The notes: a model not told the origin generated them from the letters alone. 64,000 nucleotides of DNA from Thiosulfatimonas sediminis (GCF_011398355.1 NZ_AP021889.1:372001-436000), one strand, 5' to 3'; numbered from the stretch's first letter, positions 8,201 to 17,542 are shown. Program-made: numbers and translations.

Positions 8201-9509
8201 AGTTATAGGCCAACTGCGTGCTCTGGTCCAAGCGGTTTAGCTGAGATAATAAAAAGTTACTGCGTTGGGTAAACTCTTTGCGATATTTCACGGCAATGGG
8301 GCCAGCGGCCGGAAATTTAATTTTTAACGGATCAACGTGTTCGCCATTGATTCGGAACTCGTAATGCAGATGTGGTCCAGTCGAATTGCCGGTGCTACCG
8401 ACATAGCCAATAATTTCGCCTTGTTTAACCGATTGCCCTTGTTTGTACTTGCCGTATTTTGACATGTGCGCGTATAGGGTCTCGTAGCCGTTGGTGTGAC
8501 GAACCTTGATGACATTGCCGTAGCCGCCCATCCAGCCACGATGTACGATTTTACCGTTACCGGTAACGCGTATTGGTGTGCCGGTTTTTGCGCCATAGTC
8601 GACACCGCGATGCGGACGTTTAGTGCCAAAAATGGGGTGCAAGCGTTTGGGGTTAAAGCGCGAAGTAACGCGTACGGTGTCCATTGGGGCTTTTAAAAAC
8701 GCTTTTTTCAGGTTATTGCCGTTTTCATCATAAAAGCCGATGACTTTGGCTCCGTCGCGCATAATAAAACCGTTGTGAATCTGTTTGCCGCCATCGGTAC
8801 TGACTTGAGCGGCCAGTATGTCGCCATCACCGATGTACTCACCGTCTAGGTAGCGCGCTTCATAGATGACTTTGAAGTAGTCGCCGTCTTGCAATTCGCG
8901 TGCAAAATCGACATCCCAAGCCAGTAAGTCTGCTAGTTCCATAATGCTTTTGGCGCTTAAACCGGCGCGTTCAGCCGCAGGGTAGAAAGCCCCTTTGATT
9001 TCGCCATAGGCAGTACGAGTGCGGATTTCAACCGGTTTTTCATGTTTACTAATGTGATAGCCAGTGTCGGTGGCAATTAGTTCATGACTGATTGTTTGCG
9101 ATGTTGGATAAACGATTTTTTGCAAGTTGCCATCTTGATCGAGCCAAATTTTCAGCTCATCGCCGACTTTAAGATGAGTTAGTAATTCGCTATTTTTGCT
9201 TTGGCTGATGTGATACACCGTACTGGCGCCAATGCCAACACGATCCAGTGCGGTACTCAATGAGTCATTGCGTTCGATTTTTACGGTTTTCACCACGAGT
9301 TCTTGCGCTTGTGGTGCGGCTTTCTCCGATTGTTGCGTCATTGCAGGGGCAATTTTGGCAAGCGTGGCCGGCTGCGGCAGAACAAGCGGTTGCGGTTCAG
9401 TGGTTAAGTTTGCATCGGAAACTGTCGGCAGTGCGCTGAGCGCAACGATGAGTGCTCCGCCCAGCATGGCTAAGCCGGCGACCGGTAAAGTAATAGGCCA
9501 GTTTTTCAT
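8193..9509 (-). CDS. M23 family zinc metallopeptidase, MepM-like
   Basis: 438 aa from ATG 9509, which has Shine-Dalgarno AGGGAG; an upstream in-frame start at 9581 is not supported. One N-terminal membrane anchor (about residues 8-28), a LysM/OapA-like segment (about 75-130), an SH3-like middle part, and a C-terminal LytM domain with zinc ligands in HRGVDYG and HLHYE. It should be a periplasmic, membrane-tethered endopeptidase cutting peptidoglycan cross-links (DD-endopeptidase, as in MepM). It leads directly into anmK. Confidence 0.88.
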   Translation of the reverse strand: MKNWPITLPVAGLAMLGGALIVALSALPTVSDANLTTEPQPLVLPQPATLAKIAPAMTQQSEKAAPQAQELVVKTVKIERNDSLSTALDRVGIGASTVYHISQSKNSELLTHLKVGDELKIWLDQDGNLQKIVYPTSQTISHELIATDTGYHISKHEKPVEIRTRTAYGEIKGAFYPAAERAGLSAKSIMELADLLAWDVDFARELQDGDYFKVIYEARYLDGEYIGDGDILAAQVSTDGGKQIHNGFIMRDGAKVIGFYDENGNNLKKAFLKAPMDTVRVTSRFNPKRLHPIFGTKRPHRGVDYGAKTGTPIRVTGNGKIVHRGWMGGYGNVIKVRHTNGYETLYAHMSKYGKYKQGQSVKQGEIIGYVGSTGNSTGPHLHYEFRINGEHVDPLKIKFPAAGPIAVKYRKEFTQRSNFLLSQLNRLDQSTQLAYNFE

Positions 9510-9670
9510 AATCTCCCTACTTTTGACAGAAACAACCGCTATACATTGGGTATCGTTGTATGGGCTACAAAGAGTTAACACATAACCATAGTAGACTCTG
9601 CCGCTATAGTCAAATAATCACTGTTTATCGCGGCTCGCAAAGCGGCTTAATGGCGCTGATTTAGAATCTC

Positions 9671-9916
9671 TTAAGCCGCGGTTTCTTTTATGCGTAGCGT
9701 AATCAATAGGCCGTAATCTGTTGGGTGTATTTCAGTAATCGAGTGTTTGTTGACGCGCGCCCAGCTGCCAATGTCGTTTTCAGCGCCTTTATCAGTACAA
9801 GCGATCTGAATTTGAGCACCGGCTTGTGCCTTGCGTACGGCTTGTTGGAGCTTGATGACAGGCATTGGGCATTTGAGCCCTTTGGCGTCAATGAATAGAA
9901 CATTTTCTTCTAACAC
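9671..9916 (-). CDS. tusA: TusA-like sulfur carrier protein
   Basis: 81 aa with the SirA/TusA fold and the sulfur-relay motif KCPMPV (CPxP, about residues 15-20); the cysteine carries persulfide. TusA delivers sulfur for tRNA 2-thiouridine, and in sulfur oxidisers TusA homologues also move sulfane sulfur to the Hdr/Dsr pathways. No dsrE or hdr neighbours are present, so the tRNA role is the safer guess. GTG start with Shine-Dalgarno AAGGAAGAAG. Divergent from glyQ. Confidence 0.88.
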   Translation of the reverse strand: MLEENVLFIDAKGLKCPMPVIKLQQAVRKAQAGAQIQIACTDKGAENDIGSWARVNKHSITEIHPTDYGLLITLRIKETAA

Positions 9917-9959
9917 GGGTGACTTCTTCCTTATGGTTAAACCTTGGCAAATTATGCGC

Positions 9960-9965
9960 TATAAT
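9960..9965 (+). promoter_or_regulatory. Probable -10 element upstream of glyQ
   Basis: Perfect TATAAT about 90 bp before glyQ. The -35 is poor (TTAAAC at 9937 with a 17-bp spacer), so this is a tentative sigma-70 promoter. Confidence 0.4.
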
Positions 9966-10056
9966 CAGCCAATTTTCTAAAATTCCTGACCGGTCGTGCG
10001 TGCTGTTTCGTCGCCGACCGGCGTCGCTCTATACAAAATTTTAAAGAGGTTTCACT

Positions 10057-10986
10057 GTGTCGGCAAATGCAGCAACAGATATCAATACCTTCCAAGGTTT
10101 GATTCAAACCCTACAAGCCTTTTGGGCAGAACAAGGTTGTGTGGTTATGCAACCCTATGATAACGAAATGGGGGCGGGCACGTTCCACCCATCGACCTTC
10201 TTACGTTCCATTGGCCCTGAGCCATGGCGCGCTGCCTATGTTCAGCCTTGTCGTCGTCCAACGGATGGCCGCTATGGTGAAAACCCGAACCGTCTACAAC
10301 ACTATTATCAGTTCCAAGTGATGTTGAAGCCGTCGCCGGATAATATCCAAGAGTTGTATTTAGAGTCGTTAAAGCGCATGGGGATTGATCCTTTAGAGCA
10401 CGATATCCGTTTTGTCGAAGACAACTGGGAATCACCGACGCTGGGTGCTTGGGGTCTAGGTTGGGAAGTTTGGATGAACGGTATGGAAGTGACCCAGTTC
10501 ACCTACTTCCAACAAGTTGGTGGCTTGGAGTGTCGTCCGGTAACGGGTGAAATCACTTATGGTTTGGAGCGTATCGCCATGTATCTGCAAGGTGTTAATT
10601 CGGTGTACGATCTGACCTGGGTCGACGGTCCGGGCGGTAAAGTGACTTACGGTGATGTTTTCCACCAAAACGAAGTGGAAATGTCGACTTATAACTTTGA
10701 AAAAGCGGATACCGATATTTTGTTCCGTACCTTTGATGAGTGTGAGCAAATCTTCGCTAAGTTGGTTGCCGATAAATTACCCTTACCGGCTTACGAACAA
10801 GTTCTTAAGGCGTCGCACGCGTTTAATATGCTTGATGCACGGCATGCGATTTCAGTCACCGAACGTGCGCGTTTTATAGGTCGAGTGCGTACTATGGCTC
10901 GTCAGATTGCCGAAGCGTACTACGAGGGACGTGAAGCTTTAGGGTTCCCGCTGGTTAAGGGCACGATGCAAGGGGAGGCAAAATAA
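10057..10986 (+). CDS. glyQ: Glycine-tRNA ligase alpha subunit
   Basis: 309 aa, catalytic class II subunit of the alpha2beta2 bacterial glycyl-tRNA synthetase. It makes glycyl-adenylate and charges tRNA-Gly. The sequence shows the family-typical [25 protein letters not shown] and [13 protein letters not shown] segments. GTG start with AGAGG upstream. Its stop codon shares one base with the glyS ATG, so the two subunits are translationally coupled. Confidence 0.97.
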   Translation: MSANAATDINTFQGLIQTLQAFWAEQGCVVMQPYDNEMGAGTFHPSTFLRSIGPEPWRAAYVQPCRRPTDGRYGENPNRLQHYYQFQVMLKPSPDNIQELYLESLKRMGIDPLEHDIRFVEDNWESPTLGAWGLGWEVWMNGMEVTQFTYFQQVGGLECRPVTGEITYGLERIAMYLQGVNSVYDLTWVDGPGGKVTYGDVFHQNEVEMSTYNFEKADTDILFRTFDECEQIFAKLVADKLPLPAYEQVLKASHAFNMLDARHAISVTERARFIGRVRTMARQIAEAYYEGREALGFPLVKGTMQGEAK

Positions 10987-13055
10987 TGCGCAATACTGTC
11001 GATTTTTTAGTTGAAATTGGAACCGAAGAACTGCCACCAAAAGCCCTTAAAAAACTGAGCCAAGCTTTTGCCGATGGGATAGAAGCCGGTTTGCAGGACG
11101 CAAAATTAAGCTATGGTCAGGTGGATTTATATGCTTCGCCACGTCGTTTAGCGGTACGTGTGCAAACGTTGCAAGCCAAACAGCAAGATCAAACGGTGGA
11201 GAAAAAAGGTCCTGCCAAAAAAGCGGCATTTGATGCCGATGGCAATCCAAGCAAAGCGCTGCAAGGTTTTGCGCGTGGTTGTGGCGCGAGCATCGAGCAG
11301 TTGATTGAGGTAGATACCGATAAAGGCGTTTGGATGGCCTTTATGCAAGAGCAAAAAGGCCAAGCTGCCGCGCAACTCTTGCCTGAGATTGTGAATCAGT
11401 CCTTGGCGAAATTACCGATTCCAAAACGGATGCGTTGGGGAGCCTCAGATGTAGAGTTTGTGCGTCCGGTGCATTGGGCGGTCATGCTGATGGACGAGAA
11501 TATCGTTCCGGCAACCATACTTGGTCATGAGACAGGGCGCGCTACGCGCGGTCATCGTTTTCATGCACCGCAGCAGCTTGACATTGCCACGCCGGCGGAT
11601 TACATCAATACGTTGTGCACACAAGGTTATGTGCAAGCGGATTTTGCGGTTCGTGCGGAGATGATTCGCAGTCAAGTTCAAGCGGCTGCACAAGCGGCTG
11701 GTGGTATTGCGCAGATTGATGAAGACTTGCTGGATGAAGTCACCGCGTTAAATGAATGGCCGCAAGCGATTGTTGGTGATTTTGATGAAATTTTCCTAAG
11801 CGTGCCGTCAGAAGCACTGATTTCGGCGATGAAAGGCCATCAAAAATATTTCCATATGCTGGATGCCGATGGCAAGTTGATGGCCAAGTTTATTACCATC
11901 TCGAATATCGAAAGCTCGAATCCGGCTTCGGTAAAATCGGGTAATGAACGCGTGATTCGTCCGCGCTTGTCGGACGCTAAATTTTTCTGGGATCAAGATC
12001 GTAAGCAGCCGTTAGATGATTTCTTGCCGCGCTTAAAAACGGTGGTGTTCCAACAGCAATTAGGCACCTTATTTGACAAGGTGCAGCGTTTAGAAACCTT
12101 GGCCGTGAAGGTCGGAAGATCCTTGGGGGCGGAGCCAGCAATGTTGGAGCGCGCCGCGCGTCTATCAAAATGCGATTTAATGTCGGAAATGGTTGGGGAA
12201 TTTCCTGAACTGCAAGGCATTATGGGTCGCTACTATGCGATGCAACAGAAAGAAGATCAGCAAGTTGCAGATGCGTTGGATGCACAATATCAGCCGCGTT
12301 TTGCCGGTGATGAGCTGCCAAGTTCTGCGGTAGCACAGGCATTGGCGATTGCCGATAAGCTGGATACGATTACCGGTATTTATGGCATTGGACAGGTACC
12401 AAGCGGTGATAAAGATCCGTTCGCACTGCGCCGTTCTGCATTGGGGATGTTGCGTATCATCATCGAAAAAGAGCTGGATTTAGACCTTGAGTTGATGATT
12501 CGTTTCGCATTGGATTTGCATCCGCAGGTGACGTGTAACGATAAGCTAGTTGCGGATATTCACGATTTTGTGATCAGTCGTCTAAAAGCCTATTTTGCCG
12601 ACCAAGGCGTTTCGGCAGAGCAGTTTGAGGCGGTACGTTCTTGTGCGCCAAGTCATCCATTGGATTTTGCTAAGCGTATCGAAGCGGTTAAGGCGTTCGC
12701 GCAAATTGACGGCGCGGAAAGCTTGAGCGCGGCCAATAAGCGTATCGCAAATCTACTGAAGAAAGTGGACGCTGAAATTGCTGAAACAGTGGATACCTCT
12801 CTGTTTGAAAACGCTGCCGAAAGTGCCTTGTTTGCCAAGTTGGACGAATTACGTGAACAAGTGAGCGATTTGATTGCCGACAAAGATTACATTGCTGCCT
12901 TGCAACAATTGGCAACGATTCGCGCCGAAGTGGATGCCTTCTTTGAGGGCGTGATGGTCATGGCTGACGATGAAGCCGTGCGAAATAACCGTTTAGCACT
13001 GTTGCATCAGATTTATCAGTTGTTTACTGATATTGCCGATATTTCACGTTTATAA
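10986..13055 (+). CDS. glyS: Glycine-tRNA ligase beta subunit
   Basis: 689 aa, the normal length. The tRNA-recognition subunit: N-terminal LVEIGTEELPPKAL, an HD-like central region and a C-terminal DALR anticodon-binding domain. Essential partner of GlyQ and overlaps it by one base. Followed by a strong terminator at 13074-13124. Confidence 0.97.
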   Translation: MRNTVDFLVEIGTEELPPKALKKLSQAFADGIEAGLQDAKLSYGQVDLYASPRRLAVRVQTLQAKQQDQTVEKKGPAKKAAFDADGNPSKALQGFARGCGASIEQLIEVDTDKGVWMAFMQEQKGQAAAQLLPEIVNQSLAKLPIPKRMRWGASDVEFVRPVHWAVMLMDENIVPATILGHETGRATRGHRFHAPQQLDIATPADYINTLCTQGYVQADFAVRAEMIRSQVQAAAQAAGGIAQIDEDLLDEVTALNEWPQAIVGDFDEIFLSVPSEALISAMKGHQKYFHMLDADGKLMAKFITISNIESSNPASVKSGNERVIRPRLSDAKFFWDQDRKQPLDDFLPRLKTVVFQQQLGTLFDKVQRLETLAVKVGRSLGAEPAMLERAARLSKCDLMSEMVGEFPELQGIMGRYYAMQQKEDQQVADALDAQYQPRFAGDELPSSAVAQALAIADKLDTITGIYGIGQVPSGDKDPFALRRSALGMLRIIIEKELDLDLELMIRFALDLHPQVTCNDKLVADIHDFVISRLKAYFADQGVSAEQFEAVRSCAPSHPLDFAKRIEAVKAFAQIDGAESLSAANKRIANLLKKVDAEIAETVDTSLFENAAESALFAKLDELREQVSDLIADKDYIAALQQLATIRAEVDAFFEGVMVMADDEAVRNNRLALLHQIYQLFTDIADISRL

Positions 13056-13073
13056 ATTATTGCGTTAAGCCTC

Positions 13074-13124
13074 AAAGCACGAAGATTTGAAGTTCTAAGA
13101 CGGGCTTCGACTTCGTGCTTTTTT
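13074..13124 (+). terminator. Terminator after glyQS
   Basis: Stem AAAGCACGAAG (13074-13084) with CTTCGTGCTTT (13111-13121), a 26-base loop and a closing T-tract. Confidence 0.85.
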
Positions 13125-13152
13125 GTATGGCGAGCGGACACAGGAAATAAAA

Positions 13153-13707
13153 ATGCAGCTAAGCCCTTCCAAGATCATTGTTTTAGATCGCGATGGCGTG
13201 ATTAACCAAGATTCCGATGCCTTTATTAAGTCTGCCGAAGAGTGGCGGCCACTTGATGGTAGTATTGAAGCGATTCAACAACTCAAGGCCGATGGCTGGC
13301 GAGTGGCGATTGCCACCAATCAGTCGGGAATAAAACGCGGTTATTATGACCGCGCAACCTTGAGTGCCATGCATCAAAAAATGCATACTTTACTGGCGCC
13401 TTATAGGATTGATTGGATTAGCTATTCGCCCTATTTGGGCGAGGATAACTCTCCGGCACGCAAGCCAGCAGTGGGGATGTTCCAAGCGATTGAACAAGCG
13501 TTGAACATCTCTCTGCAAGGTGCGCCGATGGTGGGTGACACTTTGGCCGATATGCAAGCTGCTATGGCGATGCAAATGCAACCCTATTTAGTCAAAACCG
13601 GTAAAGGCGAGCGCACCTTAGCCTCGCAACATCCGCTATTGGCGAATATTCCGTTATACGATGATTTAGCGTCTGTTGTGCAGCATTTATTAAAGGAGAA
13701 AAGATGA
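13153..13707 (+). CDS. gmhB: GmhB-like D-glycero-D-manno-heptose bisphosphate phosphatase
   Basis: 184 aa, HAD-superfamily histidinol-phosphatase type. The nucleophile motif is D12-R-D14, followed by ATNQSGIKRGYYD and a C-terminal VGDTLADMQAA acid loop. GmhB removes the 7-phosphate in ADP-heptose synthesis for LPS inner core. The ATG at 13153 has Shine-Dalgarno CAGGAA; a TTG at 13123 lies inside the terminator and is rejected. Odd feature: the zinc-loop cysteines and histidine of E. coli GmhB are replaced (SYSPYLGEDNSPARKP carries none). Overlaps plsC by 4 bp. Confidence 0.85.
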   Translation: MQLSPSKIIVLDRDGVINQDSDAFIKSAEEWRPLDGSIEAIQQLKADGWRVAIATNQSGIKRGYYDRATLSAMHQKMHTLLAPYRIDWISYSPYLGEDNSPARKPAVGMFQAIEQALNISLQGAPMVGDTLADMQAAMAMQMQPYLVKTGKGERTLASQHPLLANIPLYDDLASVVQHLLKEKR

Positions 13708-14459
13708 ATCCGATTTTAATTTTACGTTCGCTGTTGTTCGCTTTAGGGCAGACAATCTCGCTGGTTGTGATATCTGTGTTAGGTCAATTAACTCTGCCGT
13801 TTTCACATAAAGCGCGTTACCGCGTAATGACCCAATGGGCGACGTTTTGTTTGTGGTGGTTACGTCTAACCTGCGGTATTAAAGTGCGTGTTCACGGCGC
13901 AGAGCTGATTCAGCCAGAAAAAGCTGGTCTAATCCTTGCTAGACATGAATCGGCTTGGGAAACCTTGCAGTTGCAACGTATTTTTCCACGGCAAGCATTT
14001 GTTTTGAAGGAAGAGTTATTGCGGATTCCTTTCTTCGGTTGGGGGATGAGATTACTTCACCCGATTGCGATTGACCGCGGTGCCGGACGAAAAGCTTTAA
14101 AGCAGATTTTGCAAGAGGGGCAAGCGCGTCTGGATGACGGTATTTGGGTGGTGATTTTTCCAGAAGGGACGCGGATGCCGCCGAACGAGTTGGGCAAAAT
14201 TAATATTGGCGCAGCCATGTTGGCTAAGCAGGCTCAAGTTCCGGTTTATCTTGTTGCGCATAACGGTGGTCATTTTTGGCCAAAAAACAGTTTTATGAAA
14301 CGCCCAGGCACGGTGGATTTGTACATTAAACGCATTGATGATGTTAGCGCCTTAAGTACGGCAGAAATTAATCAACTCACCGCAGAATGGTATCAACAAC
14401 ATTTTTCCGCTCCTTCGATTGCCGAGTCGTTAGACGCGCAGCCGGGGGGCCACGAATAA
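13704..14459 (+). CDS. plsC: 1-acyl-sn-glycerol-3-phosphate acyltransferase
   Basis: 251 aa. LPLAT family with an N-terminal membrane segment (about 5-30). The catalytic motif is H81-E-S-A-W-E86, the HX4E variant of HX4D that is normal in this proteobacterial branch. The substrate motif FPEGTR is at 152-157. Makes phosphatidic acid at the inner membrane. Translationally coupled to gmhB through a 4-bp overlap, a common gammaproteobacterial arrangement downstream of glyQS. Confidence 0.92.
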   Translation: MNPILILRSLLFALGQTISLVVISVLGQLTLPFSHKARYRVMTQWATFCLWWLRLTCGIKVRVHGAELIQPEKAGLILARHESAWETLQLQRIFPRQAFVLKEELLRIPFFGWGMRLLHPIAIDRGAGRKALKQILQEGQARLDDGIWVVIFPEGTRMPPNELGKINIGAAMLAKQAQVPVYLVAHNGGHFWPKNSFMKRPGTVDLYIKRIDDVSALSTAEINQLTAEWYQQHFSAPSIAESLDAQPGGHE

Positions 14460-14497
14460 AGTCGTTTGGCTTTTTCATTAATTAAGAGGAATTCGAC

Positions 14498-15322
14498 ATG
14501 AGTCGGCTTGCCAGTTTTCTAGGGATTGCATTTGCCATAGTGCTGCTTGCACTGAGTGTGTTCGATTACGATCAGCAACAATTTATTCACGCCTTCTTTA
14601 ACTGGCAAGCACTGTTATTGGTGCTTGGAGGAACCTTAGCTGCGGTATTGATTAACTATCCCCTCAACCAAGTCTGGTCGATTTTCCCCGGCGTTTATAA
14701 AATTTTTGCCAGAGAACCCCGCTCTGATGAAGATTTGATTAATGAAATTTTTGATTTGGCGATGCTCGGTAAGCGTAAAGGGGTTTTGGCCATCGAAAAT
14801 CATCTGGACAATGTGGATGATAAATTCCTGCGTACCGCTTTGAATGAGATGTTGCTTTATCAAGACAAAGACAAATTGCGTGAAGCTTTGCAAACCCGTT
14901 TGATGACAACTCGTCTACAAGAACTCAACTCGCAAGAAGTGTTTATCAATATGGCCTCTTATTCACCGGCTTTCGGCATGATGGGCACGGTAATGGGGTT
15001 GATTATCATGATGACCACCGAAGTGAATGTCGATTTGAACTCACTGGCCACATCGCCAACGAACGATATGCTATCCGGCTTATTGCATGGTATGGGTTTG
15101 GCGTTGGTGACGACCTTCTATGGTGTCTTGTTGGCGAATATGCTGTTTCTACCGATTGCCGGAAAACTGAAGGTGTTGAGCGAGCAGGATTTGCTGAGAA
15201 ACGAGATGATTATCCATGCGGTGGTTGCGATTAAAGGGAATGAACCGGCGCTGTTAATTAAAGAGCAGTTGATGTCATTTGTGCATGAGAAAACTCGGCA
15301 GCGTCTTGGCGAGCTTGTTTAA
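14498..15322 (+). CDS. MotA/TolQ/ExbB-like proton channel protein (stator cluster 1)
   Basis: 274 aa. Four predicted membrane segments: two near the N terminus (about 5-20 and 33-52), then two long ones after a cytoplasmic domain (about 150-172 and 190-220, with FGMMGTVMGLIIMM). This is the MotA topology. It opens a three-gene unit with two OmpA-C-terminal partners (15350 and 16129), so it likely forms the pentameric channel of a proton- or sodium-driven rotary complex. A second, canonical motAB pair is at 32.8-34.4 kb, so this one may serve a different machine. Shine-Dalgarno AGAGGAA. Confidence 0.8.
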   Translation: MSRLASFLGIAFAIVLLALSVFDYDQQQFIHAFFNWQALLLVLGGTLAAVLINYPLNQVWSIFPGVYKIFAREPRSDEDLINEIFDLAMLGKRKGVLAIENHLDNVDDKFLRTALNEMLLYQDKDKLREALQTRLMTTRLQELNSQEVFINMASYSPAFGMMGTVMGLIIMMTTEVNVDLNSLATSPTNDMLSGLLHGMGLALVTTFYGVLLANMLFLPIAGKLKVLSEQDLLRNEMIIHAVVAIKGNEPALLIKEQLMSFVHEKTRQRLGELV

Positions 15323-15349
15323 CCAGCGTCTGCGCTAGGAGGTCGAAGT

Positions 15350-16132
15350 ATGCTCAGCTTAAGCAAGTACTCCAAAGGCGGTTCTCTGCTTTTTAAAGGC
15401 AATCCGGTCGCCGCTGCGCCAACATGGTTGTTGGTGTATATCGGACTGTTCACCTCGTTATTGGCGATTTTTCTGTTTATTCTCAGTGTGATTGAATTGG
15501 AAAGCGTCCCTCCCAAACGGGCATATCAAAATGTTGTTAATGATCTCTACCAGCGTGCTGAAAATTATAAACAAGAGCGTGGCATGGTGTGGTTGCAAGT
15601 TGAAAATACACTCAACAAAGGGGTGCGTTTAAGCTTAGACCCGAATATTTTAGGGGCGCAGAATCTGTTTGAATCGGCGCAAGTGGCGATTAATCCAGAA
15701 TTAACGCCTTATCTATTGCAGATGGCTAAATTGATTGAGAGCTTGAACTTGCCGCAGGCGCCGGAGTATTACCAGCGCTGGCTACGCCATTTGCAAGCGG
15801 TGGATATTGAAGCCCAATTTTTTGTCCGCGTTGAAGGGCATACCGACGCCTATCCGATGTTGCCAAATGCGCGTTTTAAAGACAATGTTGAGCTAAGCAG
15901 TTACCGCGCTTATGCGGTAATGTCATTTTTGCAATTGTATAGCGGCTTGGCACCAGAGTATTTTATGATTGCCGGTTATGGCAGCTTTCATCCCTTGCGG
16001 CAGTATCTGTTTGCCGCGCATAATCGACGGGTTGAGGTTTATCTGTTACCGAAACTTTCACTATTAGAAAATTCCAGTCTTCCCTTGCCGAATTTACGTC
16101 AAGACACGCCAGTTACCGAGGTATTGGAATGA
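15350..16132 (+). CDS. OmpA-like single-pass membrane protein, stator cluster 1, no membrane Asp
   Basis: 260 aa. One N-terminal membrane helix (about 25-47), then a periplasmic linker and a C-terminal OmpA/MotB peptidoglycan-binding domain (VEGHTDAYPM, then NRRVEVYLL). Unlike MotB, the membrane helix has no aspartate (TWLLVYIGLFTSLLAIFLFI), so it probably cannot conduct ions itself. It sits between a MotA-like gene and a MotB-like gene and overlaps the latter by 4 bp. Shine-Dalgarno GGAGG. Likely a structural anchor in a three-component stator; this is inference. Confidence 0.72.
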   Translation: MLSLSKYSKGGSLLFKGNPVAAAPTWLLVYIGLFTSLLAIFLFILSVIELESVPPKRAYQNVVNDLYQRAENYKQERGMVWLQVENTLNKGVRLSLDPNILGAQNLFESAQVAINPELTPYLLQMAKLIESLNLPQAPEYYQRWLRHLQAVDIEAQFFVRVEGHTDAYPMLPNARFKDNVELSSYRAYAVMSFLQLYSGLAPEYFMIAGYGSFHPLRQYLFAAHNRRVEVYLLPKLSLLENSSLPLPNLRQDTPVTEVLE

Positions 16133-16881
16133 TTTCTCGCTGGCTGGTGACATCGCCGGATAAGCGCGCGCGCAGTGGCTGGCTATTGGCGTTTGGTGAT
16201 GTGATTACCTTGTTAATTACGTTTTTTATTATGATGATTGTGCTCAATAAAACCCAAGTTTCCAAGCTACAAGTTTGGGCGGATGAGCAGGTTAATAGCG
16301 CTTATCTGGAGCTAGAACAGCAGATTGATAACCAAGGATTACAAGTGGTGTCGGTGCATCGCACGCCGCAAGGTATTTTGTTCAAGGTGCAAAGTGCGGC
16401 CGCATTCGATCGTGCCGGCTATACCCCGTCCGCACAGCTGCAAGAAGAGCTGCAGTATCTGGGTGTGTTGCTAAAACAGAGTCGCTTGTTTCGCTTGGCC
16501 GATCAAGACTCCCCGCAGACGCGAGTTATTTTAGAGTATGCGGCGCAGCAAGATTTGTATTGGAATGCCGAAATCGTGATAGAAGGGCATACCGACAGTG
16601 ATTCTATTTTGCCTAACTCCCCGCTACAAAATAACTGGTTTTTAAGCGCCATGCGCGCGCAAACTGTTATGGATCAGCTCTTTCAGGCCTCGGAGTTACC
16701 GCCGCAACAATTTTCGATTTCTGGTTTTGCTGAGCACCATCCGGTGCAGAGCAATGAAACGGCTGCGGGCAAAGAGCGTAATCGACGGATTGAGATTTTA
16801 CTTACTGCTGGCTTTGTGACGCGTCTACCGGATGAAGTGGCAACGGTTGTTGCGCCTGTGCCAGAGGCAGCTGCCAATTAA
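16129..16881 (+). CDS. MotB-like stator protein (cluster 1)
   Basis: 250 aa. The single N-terminal membrane helix has the ion-carrying aspartate D24 in GWLLAFGDVITLLITFF, matching the essential MotB Asp. The C-terminal OmpA domain (about 145-230) contains IEGHTDSDSIL and RNRRIEILL. It overlaps the upstream OmpA-like gene by 4 bp, and its last 80 bp overlap the 3' end of ung on the other strand. Expected partner of the MotA-like protein at 14498. Confidence 0.8.
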   Translation: MISRWLVTSPDKRARSGWLLAFGDVITLLITFFIMMIVLNKTQVSKLQVWADEQVNSAYLELEQQIDNQGLQVVSVHRTPQGILFKVQSAAAFDRAGYTPSAQLQEELQYLGVLLKQSRLFRLADQDSPQTRVILEYAAQQDLYWNAEIVIEGHTDSDSILPNSPLQNNWFLSAMRAQTVMDQLFQASELPPQQFSISGFAEHHPVQSNETAAGKERNRRIEILLTAGFVTRLPDEVATVVAPVPEAAAN

Positions 16882-17542
16882 TCGGTGTTTTGCCATGTTG
16901 CTGGAGATATTGGTTGCTTTGCGAAAATGGTTTACTGCCAAAAAAACCACGATACGCCGATAACGGAGAGGGGTGTGCGGTTTTAATCACCAAGTGACGC
17001 TGTGCGTCGATTTTAGCGCCTTTCTTTTGTGCATAATTACCCCATAAAATAAACACACAGTGTTCGCAGTGCTGATTGACGAGCTCGATAATTTTATCGG
17101 TAAAACGCTCCCAGCCTTGTCCTTGATGCGAATTGGCCTTGCCGGCTTGCACGCTTAACACTGAATTCAACAGCAACACGCCCTGTTCAGCCCAAGGTTG
17201 TAAAAAACCGCTGTGGCGATTATCTATGCCCAAATCATCAAGCAGTTCCTGATTGATATTGTTCAGTGATTTCGGCAAGGGTTTTACACTGGGTAAAACC
17301 GAAAAACACAATCCGTGGGCGTGTCCAGGTGTGGGGTAGGGGTCTTGGCCGAGAATCACCACTTTGACTGACTCCAGAGGCGTCGCATTGAGCGCATTAA
17401 AGCGCTGTGATGCTGGCGGCAGTATTGTCTCACCTTGTTCGCTTTGTTGTTGCAGCATTGCGCAAAGCTGCTGCATATAAGCTCGCTCCAATTCGCTTTG
17501 TAAATGGTTTTGCCAGCCGGCGCTTAATTTGATTTCGCTCAT
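16802..17542 (-). CDS. ung: Uracil-DNA glycosylase
   Basis: 246 aa. Family 1 UDG that removes uracil from DNA. The water-activating motif GQDPYP (about residue 61) and the DNA-intercalation motif HPSPLSA near residue 185 are intact. The ATG at 17542 gives the standard N terminus; an upstream in-frame start at 17569 adds 9 residues and is less likely. The C-terminal 27 codons, rich in Gln and Pro, overlap the end of the convergent motB-like gene. Confidence 0.95.
   Translation of the reverse strand: MSEIKLSAGWQNHLQSELERAYMQQLCAMLQQQSEQGETILPPASQRFNALNATPLESVKVVILGQDPYPTPGHAHGLCFSVLPSVKPLPKSLNNINQELLDDLGIDNRHSGFLQPWAEQGVLLLNSVLSVQAGKANSHQGQGWERFTDKIIELVNQHCEHCVFILWGNYAQKKGAKIDAQRHLVIKTAHPSPLSAYRGFFGSKPFSQSNQYLQQHGKTPINWQLPLAQAQQPLPLHPVDASQSQQ

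Noticed and set aside
9917-10056. T-box or other riboswitch before glyQ
   Set aside because: The leader is only about 100 nt and shows no specifier-loop or terminator/antiterminator structure; T-boxes are not expected in this group.
14498-16881. MotA/MotB-like cluster as a Zorya defence system
   Set aside because: No ZorC, ZorD or ZorE-like genes nearby, the context is core chromosome, and both partners carry ordinary OmpA domains.
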